Shown: positions 46,676 through 56,055 of the stretch, piece by piece | How positions within the stretch are numbered: position 1 is the stretch's first letter | Layout: every line of letters begins with the position of its first letter | Notes under the pieces: model-generated | Told to the model about the DNA's origin: nothing | What the model saw: only the letters and a program-made list of their open reading frames with translations | Databases searched by the model: none | Origin: JAVHYG01 sp040390025 | GTDB taxonomy: Bacteria; Pseudomonadota; Gammaproteobacteria; Diplorickettsiales; Diplorickettsiaceae | Length of the DNA: 64,000 nucleotides | Direction: 5' to 3' | Assembly (NCBI GenBank): GCA_040390025.1 | Contig: JAZJZD010000014.1 | Location: 1 to 64,000 of the forward strand | Made by a program: the position numbers and the translations under genes

Positions 46676-46726
46676 ATATACCTATTGCGTTTGAAGTTCG
46701 AATGCAACTTCAAGCGCGCGGTATAC
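46676..46726. repeat. R3-like short palindromic repeat
   Basis: About 51 bases with ends ATATACC and GTATAC and one hairpin (TTGAAGTT and AACTTCAA). It looks like R3 reduced to its first hairpin. It ends 5 bases from the stop codon at 46731. Confidence 0.55.
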
Positions 46727-46730
46727 TCTT

Positions 46731-47513
46731 TTATTTTTTCATAGTTTCTACTATTTCTATATTACTTTCGCCAAATATCTGTCTGTATTGAATAGCTGAA
46801 ATTAAGGATATAAAAGGTAGCAACCAAATTAAACCCACACCGAGGGTTATAATGCCACCAACCAAAAACACAAGACTTGCTAGCAATAATAAGGCGATAT
46901 TCTTAAGCCAATGTTGGTTAATAGCTATAAACGCTCGCTTAAAACCAGCTTTTAGTGCCATTTTCTTATCTAAAATCAAAAGCATGGTCATGGTAATAAG
47001 AAGCATTAAGTAGGTTAAGAAAAAAACCAAGAAAATAGATTCTAACAATGACACAATGACCCATATTTTACCGTTTAAATGCAATGAAGCTGAAATTAAA
47101 TCGGATCCTGAAAGTACCAAAACATTAAAGAAGTAAAGCATCACACCGATCAACGCTAATGGTTTCCAATTCTTACGGAATTCAAAAACCATCGTTGAGT
47201 TAACCGGTTGATTACGAGCATGCTGTAAAGCTAAAAAGATCAGTGAGATACTCAGCAATAAACGAAAAACAGCGACAAAACCACCTGCAATGAACTGACA
47301 TGCCATGCTAAGATGATAAAGTTGAAGAAAGTCACAGACCAGTAATAAAGCTTGAAATATAACAAAAAGACCTAACAGTGTTAAAAAAAGTAAGGCAAAT
47401 CCTCCCCAAAATGCTTTCTTCATTCCCTTTATGCGATGCCACGCTTCAGAGAAAATAGCACGAATAGGCATAGCGTAATTTGCCACTTTTTCTAAATGAA
47501 GTGCTGAAAACAT
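46731..47513 (-). CDS. Multi-pass membrane protein of unknown function
   Basis: A protein of 260 residues with five to six hydrophobic helices and a cytoplasmic basic N-terminus. Resembles in layout the UPF0259/YciC-like integral membrane proteins, but no motif confirms this. It lies 10 bases after aspS, so it is probably co-transcribed with it. Confidence 0.6.
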   Translation of the reverse strand: MFSALHLEKVANYAMPIRAIFSEAWHRIKGMKKAFWGGFALLFLTLLGLFVIFQALLLVCDFLQLYHLSMACQFIAGGFVAVFRLLLSISLIFLALQHARNQPVNSTMVFEFRKNWKPLALIGVMLYFFNVLVLSGSDLISASLHLNGKIWVIVSLLESIFLVFFLTYLMLLITMTMLLILDKKMALKAGFKRAFIAINQHWLKNIALLLLASLVFLVGGIITLGVGLIWLLPFISLISAIQYRQIFGESNIEIVETMKK

Positions 47514-47523
47514 AATTAACCTT

Positions 47524-49296
47524 CTATTTTTTCTGAATTTTAATCGATAGTTCTTTTAATTGCTCAAGACTGACTTGACTCGGCGCTGCTGTCAAAGGAC
47601 ATCGGGCTGTTTGTGTTTTTGGAAACGCAATAACATCGCGAATAGATTGTGCGCCAGTCATCAACATCACTAACCGATCCAAACCAAAGGCAATACCACC
47701 ATGAGGAGGACAACCATATTTTAACGCTTCGAGTAAAAATCCAAATTTTTCTTTTTGTTCTTGTTCACTAATCCCTAATAGATCAAAAATAGCTGATTGC
47801 AAATGCGTATCATGAATACGAATCGAACCGCCACCAATCTCACAACCATTGAGAACCATATCGTAAGCACGGGAAAGACAGGTTGCACTTTTTGCCTGTA
47901 ACTCGTCCGCATCATTAACTTGAGGCGCCGTAAAAGGATGGTGCAAAGCTTTTAAGCGTTGTTCTTTTTCATCGAATTCAAATAAAGGAAAATCCACAAC
48001 CCATAATGGAAAAAACCCATCTTTTACTAAATTAAAATCCTCGCCACATTTAATACGCAACGCGCCTAAGGATTCGCTTACCTTTTGTGCCTTACCCGCA
48101 CCAAAAAAGAGAATATCACCTGTTTCCGCGCCGACTCGCTCTAAAATACAGTTAACAACTGACTCAGGTATAAACTTAAGTATAGGCGATTGCAAACCTT
48201 CCATACCGGTATCCCTATTAATGACTTTAATATAAGCCAAACCTTGCGCACCAAAAATAGTCACGTACTTCGTATACTCATCAATCACTTTCCGAGATAA
48301 ATCTGCCGCCTTAGGGACACGTAAAACTGCAACACGCCCTTGGGAATCCTGTGCTGGATCTGAAAAAACCTTAAATTCTACGTCTTTTACCAAATCAGCA
48401 ATATCTACTAACTTTAAATCAAATCGTAAATCGGGTTTATCACTCCCATAATCACGCATAGCTTGTGCATAGCTTAAACGTGGGAAAGGATGGGGTAATG
48501 AAATATTTAAAAGTTCTTTAAACAAACGGGAAATTAAGGTTTCAGTTATTTTTTGAATCGTTTCTTCATCACAAAACGATAATTCCATATCGAGTTGAGT
48601 AAATTCAGGTTGACGATCGGCCCTTAAATCTTCATCGCGGAAGCAACGCACAATTTGGTAATAGCGATCGAAGCCCGACATCATCAGTAATTGTTTAAAT
48701 AGTTGCGGAGATTGCGGTAAGGCATAAAATTCACCGGGATGAACACGGCTAGGAACCAGATAATCACGCGCGCCCTCTGGAGTAGCTTTCGTTAAAATAG
48801 GCGTTTCCAGTTCTAAAAAGCCCTTTTCTTCAAGAAAATATCGAATAAAACCAACCACTTTTGTCCGCAAAAGAAAACGTGCCTGCATATCAGGTCGACG
48901 TAAATCTAAGTAACGATATTTGAGTGCGACTTCTTCACTCACAGGCGCATAGTTATCAATAGAAAATGGCAATGCGAGTGAAGTATTTAAAATAGCTAAC
49001 TTAATTGCCTGAAGCTCTACTTTTCCTGAACTTAATTGTTTATTTTCCGTGCCTTTTGGCCGTAAGGATAATCGACCTTCTACGGCCAAAACATATTCGT
49101 TACGCAGCTTTTCCGCTTGTTTAAAAAGCGCCTCTTGCTCCGGATTAAAAACGATCTGTAGTAATCCCGTTCGATCGCGCAAATCAACAAAAATAATACC
49201 GCCATGATCACGTCTATGGTGAACCCAGCCACAAACTTGGACTGTTTCTTCCATGAGACTTTCATCTAACTGGCCGCAATAATGAGTTCTTTTCAT
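47524..49296 (-). CDS. aspS: Aspartyl-tRNA synthetase
   Basis: Class II synthetase of 590 residues. The N-terminal OB fold (VQVCGWVHHRRDHGG) binds the anticodon; the core shows motif 2 (FRDEDLRADRQPEFTQLD) and motif 3 (GIAFGLDRLVMLM); the GAD insert lies between. Full bacterial length. It charges tRNA-Asp. Confidence 0.97.
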   Translation of the reverse strand: MKRTHYCGQLDESLMEETVQVCGWVHHRRDHGGIIFVDLRDRTGLLQIVFNPEQEALFKQAEKLRNEYVLAVEGRLSLRPKGTENKQLSSGKVELQAIKLAILNTSLALPFSIDNYAPVSEEVALKYRYLDLRRPDMQARFLLRTKVVGFIRYFLEEKGFLELETPILTKATPEGARDYLVPSRVHPGEFYALPQSPQLFKQLLMMSGFDRYYQIVRCFRDEDLRADRQPEFTQLDMELSFCDEETIQKITETLISRLFKELLNISLPHPFPRLSYAQAMRDYGSDKPDLRFDLKLVDIADLVKDVEFKVFSDPAQDSQGRVAVLRVPKAADLSRKVIDEYTKYVTIFGAQGLAYIKVINRDTGMEGLQSPILKFIPESVVNCILERVGAETGDILFFGAGKAQKVSESLGALRIKCGEDFNLVKDGFFPLWVVDFPLFEFDEKEQRLKALHHPFTAPQVNDADELQAKSATCLSRAYDMVLNGCEIGGGSIRIHDTHLQSAIFDLLGISEQEQKEKFGFLLEALKYGCPPHGGIAFGLDRLVMLMTGAQSIRDVIAFPKTQTARCPLTAAPSQVSLEQLKELSIKIQKK

Positions 49297-49317
49297 AATA
49301 TTTCTTAAGAGTGATGA

Positions 49318-49665
49318 TTAATCAGATTTATCTGCTTTTTTTGTCGTTTCTAGCGTAGTAGCGGGTTTTGTATCCTTAGACTCACCCGCCTCTTTTTTTA
49401 CTTCTTTTGCTTCTTTTTTCGATTTTTCTTTTTCCTTAGGTTCCGTTTCTTTACTCTCCGGGTTCTCTGGGCTTAGTTTCGCCTGATTTTTAAAATCAGT
49501 CACATACCAACCATTCCCCTTTAAATGGAAGGCCGATGCTGAAATTAATTTTTGCAGGGATGCTTCCCCACATACGGGACAATGCAGCAATGCTTCATCT
49601 TTAAAAGACTGAATTGTATCGAAATGATGGCCACAGGCAGTACATTGATACTCGTAAATAGGCAT
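49318..49665 (-). CDS. FmdB-family zinc-ribbon protein
   Basis: A protein of 115 residues. An N-terminal zinc ribbon (MPIYEYQCTACGH, CPVCG) of FmdB/regulatory type is followed by a low-complexity tail of Lys, Glu and Thr (about 65-115). Function poorly known; commonly found before aspS in gammaproteobacteria, as here (21 bases). Confidence 0.88.
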   Translation of the reverse strand: MPIYEYQCTACGHHFDTIQSFKDEALLHCPVCGEASLQKLISASAFHLKGNGWYVTDFKNQAKLSPENPESKETEPKEKEKSKKEAKEVKKEAGESKDTKPATTLETTKKADKSD

Positions 49666-49694
49666 AGTGGTCCTTATCTCCTAATTGGTATAAG

Positions 49695-49784
49695 TATACT
49701 CTTCGCTCTTGAGTTTTGGCTGTTTTTCCCGCTCAACTCCAATTTCGCGGCACTTACCGAAAACTCAATGGCTGTGAGTCTATA
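49695..49784. repeat. R1 palindromic repeat, copy 2
   Basis: About 90 bases upstream of the fmdB-like gene, starting TATACTCTTCGC, with the shared core AATTTCGCGGCACTTACCG. Same orientation as copy 1 at 41145. Confidence 0.78.
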
Positions 49785-49785
49785 A

Positions 49786-50128
49786 ACATAAGATTTCTTA
49801 TTCGTATAATTGCCTCAACTTTTTAGGCAAGAACCGATAGGCGGGTATTTTAATCCAGCGCTTATAGTTTGACCAGCCGTTTATAAATAGAATTTTTAAT
49901 ATTTTATCGTGGGAAAAGGCAAAGGCACTAAGACTAAGTAGTAAGGCCTATACCGCTCGTACCTGGGAATGCGAATTTTTCAAATTCACGGCGAGCGGCA
50001 TATCGAATACATGACGAACCAAAGCTAAGCTAAGCCATTATCCAAGGATGAGCATGTGAATATGCGCATACTTAGAGGGTGCTGGCCAGTGCAATTGAAG
50101 ACACCCTCTAATAGGAACACAACGTTCA
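49786..50128. other. Gene-free region with repeats
   Basis: 343 bases without a gene. Contains R2 copy 2 (49949-50003) and, at 50072-50112, a stem TTAGAGGGTG/CACCCTCTAA with a 17-base loop lying just after the stop of the 185-residue orphan, possibly its terminator. The rest shows nothing recognisable. Confidence 0.6.
49949..50003. repeat. R2 palindromic repeat, copy 2
   Basis: 55 bases with ends TATACCGCTCG and CGAGCGGCATA. Aligns with the reverse complement of the copy at 32212-32266, including the inner AATTCAC segment. Confidence 0.75.
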
Positions 50129-50686
50129 TCAACGATGCAACTGAGAAAATATCGCACCTGCTTTAGGTTCTAATGGGTTCACTTCGTTAGCGGGTGACGA
50201 AATTAAAATATCCGCTTTGATTCTATCCATATTCTTGAATAAACGGTTTCTACAAGTTGTAATTGTAGATTTTTCCTCTACAACTTTATTTGTGGGTATA
50301 AAGTAGCCCGGCCCTCTTAGATGCTGGGGACCTGCAAAAAGAAAGTTATAGAGTTCACATAATAGGGTCTGAATTTTTTGATAGAGATTACTTCTAAAAC
50401 TTGAAAATAAAATTTCTTCCATTAAGGCATTTACTTTCTCAAAATTTTTCTCACATTTTTCAAAGGATTCTTGCATTTTATGCATCTTATTCGGAGTGGG
50501 TATTGCTTTATAGGTATCAAATTGACCGCAAAACTCAGTCCAAGTCTGTCTCGCTTCTTGAAGCGGCATTGTAATCGCTTCATCTAAGATGTAACCGTTG
50601 CTTTTTAGACATTCTTCATAGACACTTAGTAACTTATCGACTTCATAAATTCTTTCATTCATCAGACGATTATTCTGATAATTCAT
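50129..50686 (-). CDS. Orphan helical protein
   Basis: A protein of 185 residues, not recognised. Helical N-terminal two thirds with coiled-coil tendency (about 10-115), then a Pro/Gly-rich break and a charged tail. No signal peptide or membrane segment. It is flanked by repeats on one side and the divergent proS promoter on the other, and stands alone. Could be a small effector or a lineage-specific protein. Confidence 0.55.
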   Translation of the reverse strand: MNYQNNRLMNERIYEVDKLLSVYEECLKSNGYILDEAITMPLQEARQTWTEFCGQFDTYKAIPTPNKMHKMQESFEKCEKNFEKVNALMEEILFSSFRSNLYQKIQTLLCELYNFLFAGPQHLRGPGYFIPTNKVVEEKSTITTCRNRLFKNMDRIKADILISSPANEVNPLEPKAGAIFSQLHR

Positions 50687-50750
50687 AGTTGCTTTTCCCC
50701 TAAGTGAAATGGATATAGTGGTTTAAAGGTTTAAGATAAAGAGATTACCC

Positions 50751-50779
50751 TTGATAAAAAAACAGGCTGCTCATACTAT
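50751..50779 (+). promoter_or_regulatory. Sigma-70 promoter of proS
   Basis: TTGATA (50751-50756), a 17-base spacer and TACTAT (50774-50779) make a good promoter about 50 bases before proS. Confidence 0.7.
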
Positions 50780-50829
50780 AGATAATCCATAAGGTACCAT
50801 GAAATCTATAATTTAGAGTAAACTAATTT

Positions 50830-52551
50830 ATGCGCGCCGCTCATCTTTATTTTCCTACGCTCAAAGAAGCTCCTGCCGATGCTGAGGTCATTAGTCATCA
50901 GCTTATGCTACGGTCAGGTATGATCCGTAAGTTGGCATCCGGTATTTATACCTGGTTGCCTTTGGGGTTACGCGTACTTCGTAAAGTGGAAGCCATTGTT
51001 CGGCAAGAGATGAATCGCATTGGTGCGCAAGAAATATTAATGCCGAATCTACAACCGGCTGAGTTATGGGAAGAATCCCAGCGTTGGGAAGCCTATGGAC
51101 CTGAGTTGCTACGCATTACTGACCGTCACGAGCGACTCTTCTGTTTTGGACCAACCCATGAAGAAGTGATCACGGCATTGCTACGCAATGAAGTACGTAG
51201 TTATAAACAACTGCCACTGACTTTTTACCAAATACAAACCAAGTTTCGTGATGAAATACGCCCGCGATTTGGCATTATGCGTGCAAGAGAATTTTTAATG
51301 AAGGATGCTTATTCTTTTCATCGCGATAAAGAATCACTGGCAAAAACATATGACGCAATGTATGAGGCTTATACTAAAATTTTCACTTTACTCGGATTAA
51401 AATTTCGGGCTGTACTTGCGGATACAGGCAGTATCGGTGGTTCCAAATCACAAGAATTTCAAGTCTTAGCCAAAACAGGTGAAGATAAGATTTTTTACAG
51501 CGATAGTAGCCACTATGCCGCCAATGCCGAATTAGCAGAAAGTTTTGTTTCTACAAAACGTCCTGCTCCCACAGCACCTTTAGAAAAAATAGAAACGCCG
51601 AATCAAAAAACAATCAAAGCGCTAAGCAATTATCTCAATGTTGAACCCTCTCGTTGCGTGAAAGTGTTGATTGTTAAAGGTACAGAACAAGCTTTAATCG
51701 GTTTAGTATTGCGTGGCGATCACGAATTAAATCCTACTAAAATAGCGAAGCTATCAGAGGTTTTACAGCCTTTGCAATTTGCAGAAGAATCAGAAATCAT
51801 TTCATTAATGGGTGTTCCTCTGGGTTATATAGGTCCAATCGGCTTATCTATCCCATTAATCGTGGATAAATCAGCCGCGATACTTTCTGATTTTGTCTGT
51901 GGAGCAAATGAAGAAAACTTCCATTTTAAGTACGCCAATTGGCAGCGTGATATTACGCTTCCTAAAATAGCGGATTTACGTCAAGTTGTAGAAGGTGATT
52001 TAAGTCCAGATGGAAAAGGACATCTAAAAATGGAACGTGGGATTGAAGTAGGACATATTTTTCAGCTTGGCGACAAATATAGTCTTGCCATGAAAGCCTG
52101 TATTACACTTGAAGATGGAACCTCTGCCCCTTTAGAAATGGGCTGCTATGGTATCGGTGTCTCACGTATCGTCGCTGCAGCGATTGAACAAAACCACGAT
52201 GAACGTGGCATTCTCTGGCCAACGCGTATGGCACCCTTCCAAATTTCTATTATCCCTATTGCTTATCATCGTTCAGAAAAAGTAAAGCAGGTCACTGATT
52301 TACTTTATAAACAACTCAGTGATCAAGGTTTTGAAATTTTACTTGATGATAGAAATGAAAGACCGGGTTCTTTATTTGCTGATAGTGATTTGATAGGTAT
52401 TCCTCACCGGTTAGTTATCAAGGAAGCAGAGTTAGAAAACGGCCTGATTAAATACAAAAAAAGAAATGAAGAAACTGAACACCCTATTCCAATCACTACG
52501 ATTGTTGATTTTTTACAGCAAGCATTAAACAATCCTATTAGAAAAGTATGA
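50830..52551 (+). CDS. proS: Prolyl-tRNA synthetase
   Basis: Class II synthetase of 573 residues, bacterial type with the editing INS domain (about 225-390) between motifs 2 and 3. Visible: LPLGLRVLRKVE, FRDEIRPRFGIMRAREFLMKD in two parts, and GCYGIGVSRIVAA. Charges tRNA-Pro and edits Ala-tRNA-Pro. It overlaps the EVE gene by 4 bases. Confidence 0.97.
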   Translation: MRAAHLYFPTLKEAPADAEVISHQLMLRSGMIRKLASGIYTWLPLGLRVLRKVEAIVRQEMNRIGAQEILMPNLQPAELWEESQRWEAYGPELLRITDRHERLFCFGPTHEEVITALLRNEVRSYKQLPLTFYQIQTKFRDEIRPRFGIMRAREFLMKDAYSFHRDKESLAKTYDAMYEAYTKIFTLLGLKFRAVLADTGSIGGSKSQEFQVLAKTGEDKIFYSDSSHYAANAELAESFVSTKRPAPTAPLEKIETPNQKTIKALSNYLNVEPSRCVKVLIVKGTEQALIGLVLRGDHELNPTKIAKLSEVLQPLQFAEESEIISLMGVPLGYIGPIGLSIPLIVDKSAAILSDFVCGANEENFHFKYANWQRDITLPKIADLRQVVEGDLSPDGKGHLKMERGIEVGHIFQLGDKYSLAMKACITLEDGTSAPLEMGCYGIGVSRIVAAAIEQNHDERGILWPTRMAPFQISIIPIAYHRSEKVKQVTDLLYKQLSDQGFEILLDDRNERPGSLFADSDLIGIPHRLVIKEAELENGLIKYKKRNEETEHPIPITTIVDFLQQALNNPIRKV

Positions 52552-53006
52552 CGCACTATTGGTTAATGAAATCAGAACCGACTTGTTTTAGCATTGATGA
52601 TCTTGCGAAAAAACCCCAGCAAACAGAACCCTGGGATGGCGTACGTAATTATCAAGCTCGAAATTTTTTGCAAGCGATGAAAAAAAACGATCAGGCTTTT
52701 TTTTATCATTCAAGTTGCCCATCACCTGGAATTATGGGGATCGTAGAAATAAGCAAAATTGCTTATCCGGATAAAACTGCATTTGACCCTTCTGATCATC
52801 ATTATGATCCTAAAAGTAAACCGGATAAACCACAATGGTTTTGTGTTGATGTAAAACTTGTAAAAAAATTTAAGCAACCCATTACTTTAAAAACATTAAA
52901 AAAACAGTCCACTCTTGCTGCTATGCGCTTATTACAAAAAGGAAACCGGCTCTCTGTCATGCCGATTACCGCCAAAGAATGGGAAGCTATTTTAAAGCTC
53001 TTGTAG
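52548..53006 (+). CDS. EVE domain protein
   Basis: A protein of 152 residues, one EVE domain (YWLMKSEPTCFSIDDL, WDGVRNYQARNFL, FFYHSSC). EVE domains are PUA-like readers of modified bases in DNA or RNA; in bacteria the target is mostly unknown. Start overlaps the proS stop (ATGA), so translation is coupled. Confidence 0.92.
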   Translation: MTHYWLMKSEPTCFSIDDLAKKPQQTEPWDGVRNYQARNFLQAMKKNDQAFFYHSSCPSPGIMGIVEISKIAYPDKTAFDPSDHHYDPKSKPDKPQWFCVDVKLVKKFKQPITLKTLKKQSTLAAMRLLQKGNRLSVMPITAKEWEAILKLL

Positions 53007-53133
53007 GATGCAGTCCTATTGAAAAAACCATCAAAACAAAAGATAATTATTTATTAAAGCATAAATAATATATTCCAATTACAAAAATGGATCACCCCTC
53101 GGGTAGAAATACTGGGGCTTTAAAATATCTAAA

Positions 53134-53228
53134 TATACGCTTCGCGCTTGAGTTTTTGGTAAGGCGCCGCGAAATGGTGAGTTGAACGGCAACACAGCCG
53201 AAAATTCAAGTGCTGTGCGAAGAGTATA
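53134..53228. repeat. R1 palindromic repeat, copy 3 (inverted)
   Basis: About 95 bases just before radC; its reverse complement reads TATACTCTTCGCACAGCAC at the start and keeps the core CGGCTGTGTTGCCG and TTTCGCGGC. Its ends are themselves inverted repeats. Confidence 0.8.
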
Positions 53229-53243
53229 ACTTATGGAAAAGAA

Positions 53244-53921
53244 ATGATGAGTATTCTAGATTGGCCTAAAACTGAACGTCCCCGTGAAAAATTATTGGCC
53301 CAAGGTGCGGTTGCCTTATCTGATGCTGAATTATTAGCGATATTAATACGTACTGGGTCCCGAGGAAAAACAGCCTTAGATATCAGCCGCGAATTAATTA
53401 GCAAGTTTGGTGGTTTACGTCAAATTATTGCAGCCAGCTATGAGCAATTTTCGAAGACTTTGGGTTTAGGCGTTACTAAATACGTCCAGATACAGGCGGC
53501 AAAAGAACTTGCTTCGCGTTACCTAAAGGAGAATATAGAACGTAGTGACGCGATGGAAAGCCCTCAGGACGTACAACGCTATTTAAGTTCAAAACTCCGT
53601 TCCTATCCCTATGAAGTATTTAGCTGCTTATTTTTAGATAACCGCCATCGATTTATTAGTTTCAAAGAATTATTTCATGGCAGTATCAATGAAGCAGCTG
53701 TCTATCCTCGTGAACTTGTTCGGCAAGTTTACCAAACCAATGCGGCGGCTGTGATTTTAGCCCATAATCACCCCTCTGGCGTAGCTGAGCCTAGTGAAGC
53801 CGATAAACGTATTACCAAAGATATACAGTCAATTTTGTCAGCTATTGACGTACGTGTATTGGATCATATTATTATTGGTGAAGGACAAATGACCTCTTTT
53901 GCAAGTCGAGGCTTATTGTAA
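53244..53921 (+). CDS. radC: DNA repair-associated protein RadC
   Basis: RadC of 225 residues: an N-terminal helix-hairpin-helix region and a JAB/MPN metal-binding domain with AHNHPSGVAEPSEAD. Long linked to DNA repair, though the true role is unclear. It precedes rpmB, as in E. coli. The second ATG (53247) is an alternative start. Confidence 0.94.
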   Translation: MMSILDWPKTERPREKLLAQGAVALSDAELLAILIRTGSRGKTALDISRELISKFGGLRQIIAASYEQFSKTLGLGVTKYVQIQAAKELASRYLKENIERSDAMESPQDVQRYLSSKLRSYPYEVFSCLFLDNRHRFISFKELFHGSINEAAVYPRELVRQVYQTNAAAVILAHNHPSGVAEPSEADKRITKDIQSILSAIDVRVLDHIIIGEGQMTSFASRGLL

Positions 53922-54013
53922 ACTGAGAAAAAGAGGCGGGGTTTACTAATAACACCCCTCACAAAATTGATAACTAAACGAGGCTCTATCTCAGTAAATT
54001 CAACTTAAACCTT

Positions 54014-54042
54014 TTGACAGCTTGCCCCATTTTTGGTATAAA
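54014..54042 (+). promoter_or_regulatory. Sigma-70 promoter of rpmB-rpmG
   Basis: A consensus TTGACA (54014-54019), a 17-base spacer and TATAAA (54037-54042), about 80 bases before rpmB. Among the strongest promoters in the window. Confidence 0.8.
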
Positions 54043-54122
54043 AGCCCCCTTTGTTTTAAAAGCGCTATGTAAGAGATTAGTTTTTGCGTAGTTTGCTAAG
54101 TGGACCTTTTTTGGAGGCTTAT

Positions 54123-54362
54123 ATGGCCAGAGTCTGTCAAATAACGGGTAAAAACCCAATGGTGGGGCATAATGTATCCCACTCTAATCGAAAAACGAAG
54201 CGTCGTTTCCTACCTAACCTGCAGACTCATCGCCTCTGGGTAGCCTCTGAAAAGCGCTTTGTAAAATTACGAGTCAGTGCTCACGGCTTACGTATTATTG
54301 AGAAAAAAGGCATCGAGAAAATCATTTCTGAATTGCGTGATCGCGGCGAAAAATTTAAATAA
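54123..54362 (+). CDS. rpmB: 50S ribosomal protein L28
   Basis: L28 of 79 residues, starting MARVCQITGKNPMVGHNVSH. The ATG at 54123 has a GGAGG-type site 9 bases upstream and matches the family start; an upstream in-frame start would add 13 unrelated residues. Part of the large subunit. Operon with rpmG. Confidence 0.97.
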   Translation: MARVCQITGKNPMVGHNVSHSNRKTKRRFLPNLQTHRLWVASEKRFVKLRVSAHGLRIIEKKGIEKIISELRDRGEKFK

Positions 54363-54377
54363 TACGGAGCAATTATT

Positions 54378-54530
54378 ATGCGTGACAAGATTAAATTAAA
54401 ATCAACAGCCAGTGCTTATTACTACACCACCGATAAAAATAAAAAAGCAAAACCTGAAAAGTTAAAGCTTAAAAAGTACGATCCCATCACTCGTAAACAC
54501 GAGCTATTTCAAGAAGATAAAATTAAATAG
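54378..54530 (+). CDS. rpmG: 50S ribosomal protein L33
   Basis: L33 of 50 residues (MRDKIKLKSTASAYYYTTDK, then KKYDPITRKHELFQE). It lacks the zinc-binding Cys pairs, so it is the zinc-free form. It starts 15 bases after rpmB, with CGGAG before its ATG. Confidence 0.97.
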   Translation: MRDKIKLKSTASAYYYTTDKNKKAKPEKLKLKKYDPITRKHELFQEDKIK

Positions 54531-54732
54531 TACCGCTTCGTAATCTGCTATTTTTAATAAAAAACTACAAATAAAGCACTCGCAGTACTTTGCAAAATTA
54601 ACTACCTGCCTAAAACTGCGGTAGCTTTAATACTTCAAATATTGATCGTGGTATAGTTCCGCACATGAACTCTAAGTTTTAGTACTGCTGTTAGAATTCA
54701 TAACCTAAACTCCTTTTATTTTTTAGGGAATA

Positions 54733-55794
54733 TTAATCCTCGAGACTTAGTAAGTCTTGATCGGATAAACCTGTTATTTCCTTAATAAGTTCGGGGCTAA
54801 GCCTTTTAGCTAACATTTTTTTAGCAATAACTAAATCTTCCTTTCTACGCCCTTGCTGAAGGCCTTGCTGAAGGCCTTGCTGAAGGCCNNNNNNNNNNNN
54901 NNNNNNNNNNNNNNNNNNNNNNNNNNNNNNNNNNNNNNNNNNNNNNNNNNNNNNNNNNNNNNNNNNNNNNNNNNNNNNNNNNNNNNNNCCTTGCTGAAGG
55001 CCTTGCTGAAGGCCTTGCTGAAGGCCCTGCTGAAGGCCTTCTTGTTTTAATTGTTGAGCTAGCGTCATAATATCTCCATGGTAGTTTGGTAGCGCTTCGG
55101 CTAAGGTAGAGTAAAACCCCTTAAAATCCTTAGATTCGCCCTCTTGACTTATATAATACAACAAACTTTGGAACTGTTCATGCGTTAAGAGCTTCTTAGC
55201 TATCTGTAGAACAATATCTTTTATAAATTCTAACGCATCTTTTCGATGGATGTTCTTTTGAACAAGCTCTAAAATAGCTATGCCCTTGTGCTTGCGTAAC
55301 TCATCATCGGGAATGATAGTGATATCAATAAGAGGACAGGGTTTTAAAAATATTTCTTGAGCCAATTCTTTATTTTCAAAGCAATCTAGGATATTTGTTG
55401 TAAAGGGATATGGGCTTTTTTTACCTCGATAGAAAAGCAAGGGGACAACTATAGGTAAGTTTTTATTACCTTGAGCTAAATGCTGCTTCATAATTGCTAT
55501 TTGATAACGCAATAGCTTAAAGGGCGTCAGTTTGTTAGGAGTCGTTTCGTGTTCGATAAGCGTATAAATATATCCTTCTGCTCCTGCTATTTTGACAGAA
55601 TAGAGGATATCCGAAAAATGGTGTTTCAAATCTTTTTCAACAAATGAACCGGGCTTAAAGCTTAGCGCAGAAAAATCGCATTGTTTTTTTATATTATCTG
55701 GTAAATAAATTTCTAAAAACGCTTTTGCTTTATTTATATCAGCTAGGAAATTACGAAATAATCGGTCGTGGGGATCATGTATTTGGATCGTCAC
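54733..55794 (-). CDS. Rpn-family nuclease/putative transposase with GLQQ repeats
   Basis: A PD-(D/E)XK nuclease of the Rpn (transposase_31) family, about 353 residues as assembled. The N-terminus DPHDRLFRNFLADINKAKAF and the core DILYSVKI, then YIYTLIEHET, hold the likely catalytic acids. A Gln-rich tail of GLQQ units follows, interrupted by 100 N, then a short end. Rpn proteins promote recombination by DNA cutting and are spread in host-associated bacteria. The number of repeats is unknown because of the gap. Confidence 0.85.
   Translation of the reverse strand: MTIQIHDPHDRLFRNFLADINKAKAFLEIYLPDNIKKQCDFSALSFKPGSFVEKDLKHHFSDILYSVKIAGAEGYIYTLIEHETTPNKLTPFKLLRYQIAIMKQHLAQGNKNLPIVVPLLFYRGKKSPYPFTTNILDCFENKELAQEIFLKPCPLIDITIIPDDELRKHKGIAILELVQKNIHRKDALEFIKDIVLQIAKKLLTHEQFQSLLYYISQEGESKDFKGFYSTLAEALPNYHGDIMTLAQQLKQEGLQQGLQQGLQQGLQQXXXXXXXXXXXXXXXXXXXXXXXXXXXXXXXXXXGLQQGLQQGLQQGRRKEDLVIAKKMLAKRLSPELIKEITGLSDQDLLSLED
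54851..55040. repeat. 12-bp tandem repeat (GLQQ codons) with 100-N gap
   Basis: Copies of CCTTGCTGAAGG (GLQQ on the minus strand) flank exactly 100 N at 54889-54988. Continuous phase across the gap needs a length of 10 plus a multiple of 12, so the 100 N is a placeholder. At least seven units are visible. Confidence 0.9.
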
Positions 55795-56055
55795 TTTTTA
55801 TTTCTCTTGTTTGATTTAGGTAAAGTGAATCTTAACTTAATATTTCCTCTACGCTGAAAATAATCGTGAATTTTTATCTACAACGGTTTTGTTATCAAGT
55901 TTATTAAATAATCATTCAATAAATAATAAAATTTAAAAAAACTATAAGTAACTAATCTATTAATTTATTTTTTTAATTATTAAAAGTAAAATATTGAATT
56001 TATAAAGACTTAATGTTTTAATAAAATTCTATATTTAAATAAACAAGGATTAATA

